Below are positions 1 through 5,632 of a DNA stretch of 5,682 nucleotides, piece after piece (the stretch's first letter is position 1; the number at the start of each line of letters is the position of its first letter). The position numbers and the translations under genes were made by a program. The notes under the pieces are model-generated. The model saw only the letters and a program-made list of their open reading frames with translations, made no database searches and was not told where the DNA came from. This DNA comes from Sulfurovum sp. GTDB lineage: Bacteria; Campylobacterota; Campylobacteria; Campylobacterales; Sulfurovaceae. The DNA lies in assembly GCA_020726085.1 (NCBI GenBank), contig DYTG01000105.1, positions 1 through 5,682 of the forward strand. Reading direction: 5' to 3'.

Positions 1-654
1 ATTGCCCCCATGCTGTCTATACTCTATCGTACTTTCATTGATGTAAGCAATTTTGCCAAAAGCACTCGCTACCATAGCTATCCACCAGTCGTGCATAATG
101 GCTTTTGGTGCAATGGGCAAGGCAAGATGGGCAAGTTCTCTATTGAGTAGCATCGTGCATCCCGTAACCGTATTTTGCATCAAAAGACGATTGAGTTGAT
201 TGTATTTTGGATGGATACGGGAGTAGTGCCAAAAAGAGTTGTCGATACCATTTAGCTTCTCATCAACGACTCGCAAATCGCTATGAACCAAAAGGGGCAG
301 GGGTTTGGCGGTATCTTTTTGAAGCTTTTTCATTGCTTCAACACTCTTTTCTATCTTATCGCTGTGCCATACATCATCTTGGTCGGCAAACATAAAATAT
401 TTACTATTGGAACTATGAAGCGCATACTCCAAAAGAGTAGCAAAACTCATCTTAGCACCCAAATTCTCATTGGATTCCAAAATCTCCACATCGTAGCTTT
501 TAACAATTGCCAAAGTAGCATCGTTTGAACCATCGTCTCGCACAATGACTCTAAAGTTTTTGTAACTTTGATCAAAGATAGAGTCCAATTGCTCTTTGAT
601 ATACTTTTGTCCGTTGTAGGTAGAGAGCAAAATATCGACTCGTTCAAGTATCAT
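1..654 (-). CDS. Family 2 glycosyltransferase, 3' end cut by window edge
   Basis: This is the N-terminal 218 codons of a GT-A fold glycosyltransferase (GT2, Pfam Glycos_transf_2). Such enzymes move a sugar from a nucleotide donor to a growing O-antigen or capsule chain on the cytoplasmic face of the membrane. The visible evidence is the first strand ILLSTYNG (8-15), RDDGSND (39-45), the metal- and donor-binding DxD-like motif FADQDDVW (89-96), MHDWW (187-191) in the acceptor region, and YRQHGGN (212-218) at the window edge. These motifs resemble the rhamnosyltransferase-like subgroup, but donor and acceptor cannot be read from sequence. The ATG at 654 is preceded by AAGG with 7-nt spacing and lies 4 nt after the cysQ stop, so it is probably co-transcribed. 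The reading frame has no stop to position 1; the C-terminus is not visible. Its presence ties the sulfate-activation genes to a polysaccharide locus. Confidence 0.93.
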   Translation of the reverse strand, partial: MILERVDILLSTYNGQKYIKEQLDSIFDQSYKNFRVIVRDDGSNDATLAIVKSYDVEILESNENLGAKMSFATLLEYALHSSNSKYFMFADQDDVWHSDKIEKSVEAMKKLQKDTAKPLPLLVHSDLRVVDEKLNGIDNSFWHYSRIHPKYNQLNRLLMQNTVTGCTMLLNRELAHLALPIAPKAIMHDWWIAMVASAFGKIAYINESTIEYRQHGGN

Positions 655-658
655 AAGA

Positions 659-1450
659 CTACCTTACTACAAACCATGGATTGAGTAGATTTTCTTTATT
701 GTAAACCATAGGATTATTGCTCTCAAATTGATAGCTCATTTTCCCCGCTTCTCTGACAATAGCATCGGCAGCAGCGGTATCCCACTCCATGGTTGGGGCA
801 AGACGAGGATAGATATCGGCTTCACCTGTAGCAACCATACAGAGTTTGAGGCTAGAGCCTCTGGAAGTAAGTGTTAAGTGCTCAGTGTTAAGTGCTAAGC
901 TGTCGATAAAAGCTTGGGTTTCATCGGATAGGTGTGATTTACTGGCTACAACGGCTAACTCTTCAGTAGGTTTGTCATTGACATGAATCGGTAACCTCTC
1001 CTCACTTAACACTTCCCACTTAACACTTAGCACTCTTCTAAACGCTCCCTCTCCTTGCTTGGCATAATAGACTTCAGCGAGTGCAGGTGCATAGACTACA
1101 CCTAATAGGGGCGTATCTTTGCCAATGAGGGCTATATTAATCGTAAACTCATCGTTTTTTTTGATAAACTCTTTGGTGCCATCAATGGGGTCGATACACC
1201 AATAGTACTCCCAATCTTTCCGCTCACTGTACTCAATGCTCTTGTTTTCTTCGGATAAAATGGGTATGTTTGGATAGAGTTTTGCAAGTGCTTGACAAAT
1301 AATCTCATTGGCTTTAATATCCGCCTCCGTCAAAGGAGATGTATCATCTTTGTACTCTATGGTAAAATCTTTTTGGTATATCTCCATGACGGCTTGACCT
1401 GCTTGGAGTGCAATATCAATTATCTCTTCTATCTTTATTGTCTTTAGCAT
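659..1450 (-). CDS. cysQ: 3'(2'),5'-bisphosphate nucleotidase CysQ
   Basis: This cytoplasmic phosphatase of the inositol monophosphatase superfamily hydrolyses PAP to AMP, recycling the by-product of PAPS-using sulfotransferases or reductases. The family's metal-binding motifs are all present: DDTSPLTEAD (35-44), LSEEN (65-69), the signature DPIDGTKEF (87-95) and EWDTAAAD (222-229), plus the GSSLKLC segment (199-204). It has 263 residues; E. coli CysQ, from memory, has about 246. The surplus falls mainly in two loops, around residues 139-150 and 184-195, exactly where two arrays of a 7-bp repeat lie in the DNA (reported separately). The frame is intact and catalytic residues are not disrupted, so it is probably functional. 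The ATG at 1450 has AAAGGA 5 nt upstream and overlaps the cysC stop by 7 nt, implying translational coupling. Confidence 0.94.
   Translation of the reverse strand: MLKTIKIEEIIDIALQAGQAVMEIYQKDFTIEYKDDTSPLTEADIKANEIICQALAKLYPNIPILSEENKSIEYSERKDWEYYWCIDPIDGTKEFIKKNDEFTINIALIGKDTPLLGVVYAPALAEVYYAKQGEGAFRRVLSVKWEVLSEERLPIHVNDKPTEELAVVASKSHLSDETQAFIDSLALNTEHLTLTSRGSSLKLCMVATGEADIYPRLAPTMEWDTAAADAIVREAGKMSYQFESNNPMVYNKENLLNPWFVVR
868..899 (+). repeat. Heptamer tandem array A inside cysQ (unit AAGTGYT)
   Basis: On the + strand from 869, successive 7-mers read AAGTGTT, AAGTGCT, CAGTGTT, AAGTGCT, then a partial AAG. That is about 4.4 units of period 7. The array lies in the CysQ coding region (about residues 184-195, SLALNTEHLTLT). 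It is the inverted partner of the array at 1001-1035: 868-894 can pair with 1003-1029 at 24 of 27 positions, as 13 pairs, 3 mismatches and 11 pairs. The period is visible directly; any function is unknown. Confidence 0.85.
1001..1035 (-). repeat. Heptamer tandem array B inside cysQ, opposite orientation
   Basis: On the minus strand from 1035 the 7-mers read GAGTGCT, AAGTGTT, AAGTGGG, AAGTGTT, AAGTGAG: five units of the same family as array A but inverted. The array encodes about residues 139-150 of CysQ (VLSVKWEVLSE), in a loop where E. coli CysQ appears roughly nine residues shorter. With array A it could form a long mRNA hairpin around a loop of about 108 nt. Confidence 0.85.
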
Positions 1451-2040
1451 ATATATCCTTTGCTTTGTAGATACTCTACGATTTGATTTGCTCCCTCATC
1501 AACGGTTATTGTATCGGTTTTTAGATGAATTTCAGGTTTTTGGGGGGCTTCGTAGGGGCTATCAATGCCTGTAAAGTTCTTGATTTCACCGCTCAAAGCT
1601 TTTTGGTATAGTCCTTTGGGGTCTCGTGCTTGGCATACCGCAATAGGCGTATCGACAAATACCTCTATGAATTCTCCCTCCTCTATCAAATGACGAACAA
1701 TCTCTCTATCACTGATAAAAGGTGAGATAAAAGCGGTGAGTACAATCACTCCACTGTCAACAAAGAGTTTGGCTACCTCACCAATACGGCGAATATTTTC
1801 GACCCTCGAAGCCTCATCAAAACCCAAATCCTTATTAAGTCCATGGCGTACATTATCCCCATCTAATAGATAACTATGTACTCTTGAGTCATAAAGTTTA
1901 GCTTCCAAAGCATTAGCAATCGTTGATTTACCACTGCCACTAAGTCCTGTAAACCATAAGATGCAGGGCTTTTGATTTTTCAATTGGCTTCTTTGTGCTT
2001 TGCTTAGATGGCTATCGTGCCATACTATATTTTTATCCAT
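1444..2040 (-). CDS. cysC: Adenylylsulfate (APS) kinase CysC
   Basis: This cytoplasmic kinase phosphorylates APS at the 3' position with ATP to give PAPS. At 198 residues it matches the family length (about 200). It carries the P-loop GLSGSGKST (32-40), the APS-binding segment DGDNVRHGLN (60-69), GFDEASRVENIRRIG (73-87), FISPF (104-108) with the serine at which the family forms a phospho-enzyme, and the lid motif KGLYQKALSGEIKNFTGID (142-160). The ATG at 2040 lies 5 nt after the stop of the upstream DUF2061-kinase gene. No strong Shine-Dalgarno is seen there, so coupling to the upstream stop is likely. Its 3' end overlaps cysQ by 7 nt. It is a clear paralogue of the kinase domain upstream but keeps every canonical APS kinase motif, so it is the likelier PAPS-forming enzyme of the pair. 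Confidence 0.96.
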   Translation of the reverse strand: MDKNIVWHDSHLSKAQRSQLKNQKPCILWFTGLSGSGKSTIANALEAKLYDSRVHSYLLDGDNVRHGLNKDLGFDEASRVENIRRIGEVAKLFVDSGVIVLTAFISPFISDREIVRHLIEEGEFIEVFVDTPIAVCQARDPKGLYQKALSGEIKNFTGIDSPYEAPQKPEIHLKTDTITVDEGANQIVEYLQSKGYIC

Positions 2041-2045
2041 TATCG

Positions 2046-2771
2046 CTACTTAATATAATTCTTTTTGATGTATTTTATCACAATTTCTATCGATTCTTCA
2101 ACGCTTAGCTTATCGGTATCAAGCACAATATCGGCGTGTTGAGGCTCTTCATAGACATCGCTAATGCCTGTAAAGTTTTGAATTTCACCGCTTAGGGCTT
2201 TTTCATAAACCCCTTTGTAGTCTCTAAGTTTGCAACTCTCAATATCGGCTTTGACATAGACCATAATGTTGTTTTTGACCATCTTACGAATGGCTTTGCG
2301 TGATTCACTATAGGGTGAAATAAAGGAGGAAACGGTTGAAATAGAGTTGTTTTGAAGTGTTTTAATGAGATGTCCAATACGGTGCATATGGTGATTACGA
2401 TCAGAACGGTCAAAACCAACATTAGGAATGACAGAACGAATATCTTTGGAATCAAGGCGTTCAATAGGAATATCAAGCTTTTGAAGCTCCTCATAAACCC
2501 CATCTCCGATCGTTGATTTACCGCTCATAGGCAGTCCTGTAAACCAGACATTAAAAGGCTCTATCTTTTTGCGTCCCCATTTGATCTTAAGCCACGCCCG
2601 TTCATGAGCCCAGTAGAGGGCTACTTTGAGAACAGTCTCTAGCATTCCTGCTGCTATAGCCAAATCAAGCCGTCCAAAAAAAACATAAACAATAATAATC
2701 GTAGTAGTGGTTGCTACCACCCGCCAACTTATTCCTTTGACGATGGAGCGTCTATTGGTATCTTTATACAC
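2046..2771 (-). CDS. DUF2061 membrane domain fused to a divergent APS kinase-like domain
   Basis: This is a two-domain protein of 241 residues. Residues 7-66 match the DUF2061 pattern: RSIVKGISWR, two hydrophobic helices at about 16-32 and 36-54, then YWAHERAWLKIKWGR. Residues 73-238 are an APS kinase-like P-loop domain with GLPMSGKST (79-87), GFDRSDR (119-125), FISPYSESR (150-158) and the lid motif KGVYEKALSGEIQNFTGIS (186-204). It should sit on the inner membrane with the kinase in the cytoplasm. The APS-binding stretch departs from the norm: DGDNVR has become DSKDIR (107-112), one residue is missing before GF, and ENIRR has become HHMHR. It may be a weak or re-purposed APS kinase or act on another substrate. 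The GTG start is forced, because an in-frame TAG lies 6 nt upstream (2780-2778) and the next Met is residue 43. AAGGAA lies 9-10 nt before it. Confidence 0.88.
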   Translation of the reverse strand: MYKDTNRRSIVKGISWRVVATTTTIIIVYVFFGRLDLAIAAGMLETVLKVALYWAHERAWLKIKWGRKKIEPFNVWFTGLPMSGKSTIGDGVYEELQKLDIPIERLDSKDIRSVIPNVGFDRSDRNHHMHRIGHLIKTLQNNSISTVSSFISPYSESRKAIRKMVKNNIMVYVKADIESCKLRDYKGVYEKALSGEIQNFTGISDVYEEPQHADIVLDTDKLSVEESIEIVIKYIKKNYIK

Positions 2772-2801
2772 TTGACTCTATTCCTTTTTTTGTGCTATAA
2801 T
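2772..2801 (+). promoter_or_regulatory. Predicted sigma70 promoter on the + strand, antisense to cysN
   Basis: TTGACT (2772-2777), an 18-nt spacer containing a T7 run (2785-2791), and TATAAT (2796-2801) preceded by TGC, giving an extended -10 of the form TGnTATAAT. A T-rich tract before an extended -10 is typical of Campylobacterota RpoD promoters. Transcription would start near 2808 and run rightward against the 3' end of cysN. I see no convincing + strand gene downstream, so the product would be an antisense or non-coding RNA. The motif is seen; activity is inferred. Confidence 0.5.
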
Positions 2802-2826
2802 TACTCATATTTCGCAATTGCGCGCT

Positions 2827-2846
2827 CCCTCTAACTCTTTAGAGGG
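2827..2846. other. Perfect 8-bp inverted repeat spanning the cysN stop codon
   Basis: CCCTCTAA and TTAGAGGG form an 8-bp perfect stem with a 4-nt loop, and the cysN stop (2841-2839) lies inside it. Read on the cysN strand it is followed by AGCGCGC and a second palindrome (CGCAATTGCG, 2813-2822), not by a U-run, so it is not a textbook intrinsic terminator. On the + strand it would lie about 20 nt into the transcript from the predicted antisense promoter. It could stabilise RNA ends or attenuate transcription; the role is undetermined. Confidence 0.6.
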
Positions 2847-4605
2847 TAACTTCTAATAACTTAATTAACTTTTCACTAAGCTTTTTAAAATCTTTCTCTT
2901 TTATCGTCCCACTAATATATTTTGCCCTTTTAATATCAAATGTTTTCATCTGTGCCAAATTGGCTGTACTGATTGTATCTTTGGTGTAGTTAAATGAGTG
3001 ATAGTAGCTTCCCTCTTTTTTTGCCGTCGAGAGTGGAATGCCCAAAAAGGTTCGTTGAGTAAACTTCTTATAAACAAGTATGGGTCGTAAAAATTCTTCA
3101 CCTTTTCCATACTGCTCATGCCCTACATTTTTACCAACGCTTACAAAAAGTATATCCCGTTCTCTAAATTTAAGAATATTCTCTTTGCTATCGATACTCT
3201 TTTTGTGAGTATTCCATCTATCAAACTCAAATCCACTACTACTTGATGCTCCTCCTATGATTGAAGAGACAATCATCCCCGCTCCCAAAGTCTCGTTGGT
3301 ATAGCGATCAATGACAATAAAACTACCCGTAAAGCGGTTGCGTTCATAGGGGTCAACGGCTATGGCTCTATCGAGATGAAGGATCGTTTTGGCTATATCG
3401 TTGAGGTGAAGTGTGTCGGCTTGGAGTTCTTTAAAGGTATTAATATCTTTTTTATACTCAATAGACTTAAAGACTCCATTAATGACCGATGTGGCTCGTT
3501 TGATAATGTAGCTGGTGTTGATTTTCATAGGAATTTCATTCATCCATACAATCATTACCGATAGGGCAGAGGAGAGGGGTGGAATATCCTCACTTTTGAT
3601 TATCATATCCCCTCGGCTTATATCAATCTCATCTTCAAGCGTAAGGGTTGTAGCCATAGGGGCAAAGACCTCTTGTATCGTCTCGATGGCTTCATCTTTG
3701 TCTCTTGGGCGAAGCTCTTTGATGTCACTAGCGACAATGGATTTGACTTTGGAGCGTTGTTTGGAGGGCAATACGGTAATCTCATCGCCTACACGAATGC
3801 TGCCACTAGCAATTGTACCGCAGTAGCCTCTAAAGTTGAGGTGGGGGCGATTGACGTATTGTACAGGCATTCTAAAGGAGTGGTTGGCTTTTTTGTGCAA
3901 TGGTATCGTATCGAGAAGCTCCATTAGCGGCTCATCTTTATACCAATGACACCGTGTTGAACGTGTGACGATATTATCACCATCAAGAGCAGAGATAGGA
4001 ATGTATCGAAAAGTTATATCGTGGTAGTGGGGTAAATGGGGAATGACTTGCTCATAAGCACTCTTTATCTCCTCAAATCGCTCTTGGTTAAACCCAACCA
4101 AATCCATTTTGTTGATAGCTACAATAATATTTTTGATTCCCAATAGTGAGACGATATAAGAGTGGCGTTTGGTTTGGGTCAAGACCCCCTGCCTTGCATC
4201 AATTAAAATAATAGCCACATCGGCACCCGATGCTCCTGTAGCCATATTACGGGTATATTGCTCATGCCCAGGTGTGTCGGCTATGATAAATTTACGCCTT
4301 GAAGTGGAGAAGAAACGATAGGCTACATCAATCGTAATGCCTTGTTCTCGTTCACTCGCCAATCCATCTACTAGCAGTGCCAAATCAATCTTTTCACCCG
4401 TAGTACCCGATTTTTTGGAATCTTTTTCGATAGAGGCGAGTTGATCTTCAAAAATCATCTTGCTATCGTAGAGGAGTCGTCCAATGAGCGTACTTTTGCC
4501 ATCATCAACCGAACCGCAGGTGATAAAAGAGCAAATCTCTTTGTTTTCGTGTTCTTTTAAGTACGCTTCAATATTTTGAGCGATTCTATCGCTTTGATGT
4601 GCCAT
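2839..4605 (-). CDS. cysN: Sulfate adenylyltransferase GTPase subunit CysN with a C-terminal PemK/MazF-like domain
   Basis: CysN is the regulatory GTPase of heterodimeric ATP sulfurylase; GTP hydrolysis drives APS formation by CysD. The elongation-factor-type G motifs are all present: GSVDDGKST (31-39), EREQGITIDVAYRFF (85-99), DTPGHEQYTRNM (110-121), NKMD (165-168) and SALDGDN (205-211). EF-Tu-like beta-barrel domains follow to about residue 448, ending in TGSFIVIDRYTNETLGAGM. The total of 588 residues exceeds E. coli CysN (about 475). After a Ser-rich linker (454-457) comes a segment from about 459 with FDRWNTHKKSI, RERDILFVSVG, GHEQYGKGEEFLRPILV, KKF, GIPLST and a final AKYISGTIKEKDF. This is the profile of a complete PemK/MazF-family protein. 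The reading frame is continuous with no stop or frameshift. The ATG at 4605 overlaps the cysD stop (TAATG) and has GAGGGG 8 nt upstream. CysN identity is near certain; the extension's assignment is from motif recognition. Confidence 0.96.
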   Translation of the reverse strand: MAHQSDRIAQNIEAYLKEHENKEICSFITCGSVDDGKSTLIGRLLYDSKMIFEDQLASIEKDSKKSGTTGEKIDLALLVDGLASEREQGITIDVAYRFFSTSRRKFIIADTPGHEQYTRNMATGASGADVAIILIDARQGVLTQTKRHSYIVSLLGIKNIIVAINKMDLVGFNQERFEEIKSAYEQVIPHLPHYHDITFRYIPISALDGDNIVTRSTRCHWYKDEPLMELLDTIPLHKKANHSFRMPVQYVNRPHLNFRGYCGTIASGSIRVGDEITVLPSKQRSKVKSIVASDIKELRPRDKDEAIETIQEVFAPMATTLTLEDEIDISRGDMIIKSEDIPPLSSALSVMIVWMNEIPMKINTSYIIKRATSVINGVFKSIEYKKDINTFKELQADTLHLNDIAKTILHLDRAIAVDPYERNRFTGSFIVIDRYTNETLGAGMIVSSIIGGASSSSGFEFDRWNTHKKSIDSKENILKFRERDILFVSVGKNVGHEQYGKGEEFLRPILVYKKFTQRTFLGIPLSTAKKEGSYYHSFNYTKDTISTANLAQMKTFDIKRAKYISGTIKEKDFKKLSEKLIKLLEVTL

Positions 4606-5516
4606 TAAAAATACCCCTCTTGTTTCTTTTTCTCCATACTAGACTCACCGTCGCTATCGATCAATCGCCCTTGCCGTTCGCTTGTGCTTGTAAGCAACAT
4701 CTCTTGGATAATTTCGGGCAGTGTCGAAGCTTTTGAAGCAATTGCACCCGTAAGCGGATAGCATCCCAGTGTACGAAAACGCACCATCTCTTTTTGGGAA
4801 GTTTGACGTAACTCTTGAGGCATTCTATCATCATCGACCATGATTTTAGCCCCCATATACTCCACTACCTCTCGCTCTTTTGCAAAATAGAGTTGGGGAA
4901 TGGGTATTGCTTCAAGATAGATGTATTGCCAAATATCAAGTTCGGTCCAGTTGCTAAGAGGAAAAACCCGTATAGACTCTCCCTTTTTGTGGCGACCGTT
5001 ATAGATATTCCAAAGCTCTGGGCGTTGATTTTTGGGATCCCATCGATGATTTTCATCCCTAAAAGAGTAAATCCGCTCTTTGGCTCTGCTCTTTTCTTCA
5101 TCTCTTCTAGCCCCACCAAAAACAGCGTCAAATTGATACTTATCAAGCATTTGCGTAAGCCCTTGGGTTTTCATAATATCGGTATGCATAGCCGAACCGT
5201 GCGTAAAAGGAGAGATATTAAGCTCCTCACCCAAAGGATTGGAATAGACAATAAGCTCCATCCCTACCTCTTTGGCTCTTGCGTCACGAAAGGCTATCAT
5301 TTCACGAAATTTCCACTTCGTATCGACATGTACGAGCGGCAAAGGGGGTGAAGCGGGATAGAAAGCTTTTTGAAGCAGATGCAACATTACAGAGCTATCT
5401 TTTCCGACACTGTAAAGCATCGCAGGATTTGAAAACTCCGCTACTACTTCACGCATAATATGAATCGATTGTGCCTCAAGTTGTTTGAGGTGGGTTAATT
5501 GTTGTTGCTCTATCAT
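4605..5516 (-). CDS. cysD: Sulfate adenylyltransferase subunit 2 CysD
   Basis: CysD is the catalytic subunit of ATP sulfurylase; it joins sulfate to ATP giving APS and pyrophosphate, in complex with CysN. It is a PP-loop (PAPS reductase-like) protein. Visible motifs are the PP-loop YSVGKDSSVMLHL (35-47), HVDTKWKFREM (63-73), the family block FGGARRDEEKSRAKER (133-148), FPLSNWTELDIWQYI (185-199), GCYPLTGA (251-258) and a C-terminus rich in Ser and Lys ending GYF, as in E. coli. I choose the ATG at 5516 over a GTG at 5546. AGGA lies 7 nt before the ATG, the ATG overlaps the preceding stop as ATGA, and the 303-residue product matches the E. coli length (about 302); the ten residues the GTG would add do not look conserved. 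The stop overlaps the cysN ATG by 1 nt, consistent with equimolar CysDN synthesis. Confidence 0.96.
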   Translation of the reverse strand: MIEQQQLTHLKQLEAQSIHIMREVVAEFSNPAMLYSVGKDSSVMLHLLQKAFYPASPPLPLVHVDTKWKFREMIAFRDARAKEVGMELIVYSNPLGEELNISPFTHGSAMHTDIMKTQGLTQMLDKYQFDAVFGGARRDEEKSRAKERIYSFRDENHRWDPKNQRPELWNIYNGRHKKGESIRVFPLSNWTELDIWQYIYLEAIPIPQLYFAKEREVVEYMGAKIMVDDDRMPQELRQTSQKEMVRFRTLGCYPLTGAIASKASTLPEIIQEMLLTSTSERQGRLIDSDGESSMEKKKQEGYF

Positions 5517-5632
5517 TTGCTTATCCTGCACTTCTCTAAATACCACTCAATAGTCTTCACTATCCCACTATCAAAATCCTCATTGGCTCTCCAACCCAAC
5601 TCATTTTCAAGTTTATTCCCAAAAACAATCAT
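5513..5632 (-). pseudogene. 39-codon remnant of a nucleotide-sugar dehydratase C-terminus (RmlB-like)
   Basis: This short ORF contains KLENELGWRANED followed by FDSGIVKTIEWYLEK, the characteristic C-terminal tail of dTDP-glucose 4,6-dehydratase (RmlB/RfbB) and relatives. The rest of that roughly 330-residue enzyme is absent: the same frame reaches a TAA at 5674-5672 and its first residues (MIVFGN) do not continue the family pattern. It still has an ATG at 5632 with GAGGGG about 5 nt upstream, and its TGA overlaps the cysD ATG as ATGA. It may therefore be translated and couple cysD to the upstream operon. I read it as a deletion scar in a sugar-nucleotide gene. The alternative, a real small protein, is less likely given the family match. 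Confidence 0.6.

Noticed and set aside
447..647. A 66-codon minus-strand frame at the start of the glycosyltransferase gene
   Set aside because: It is an out-of-frame reading; the frame from 654 shows the conserved GT2 motifs and stays open to the window edge.
868..1035. The repeats in cysQ as a CRISPR array or an insertion-sequence terminal repeat pair
   Set aside because: Units are only 7 bp, directly abutting with no spacers, and the 108 nt between the arrays is ordinary CysQ coding sequence with no transposase.
2192..2503. A 103-codon minus-strand frame inside the DUF2061-kinase gene
   Set aside because: It is an out-of-frame reading of the kinase domain, with no motifs of its own, while the main frame carries the P-loop and lid.
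2827..2846. Rho-independent terminator after cysN
   Set aside because: The stem is good but is followed by AGCGCGC rather than a T-run on the transcribed strand, and the next genes appear to belong to the same operon.
3515..3826. Open frames on the + strand opposite cysN (3376-3564, 3515-3826, 3673-3927)
   Set aside because: They overlap one another and the conserved CysN beta-barrel region and have no family resemblance; shadows of cysN.
4815..5351. A 178-codon open frame on the + strand opposite cysD
   Set aside because: It lies wholly antisense to the well-supported cysD, shows no recognisable family motifs, and its composition is what the reverse strand of cysD would give.
5517..5546. 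GTG at 5546 as the cysD start
   Set aside because: The ATG at 5516 has a better-spaced AGGA, ATGA overlap with the preceding stop, and yields the usual family length.
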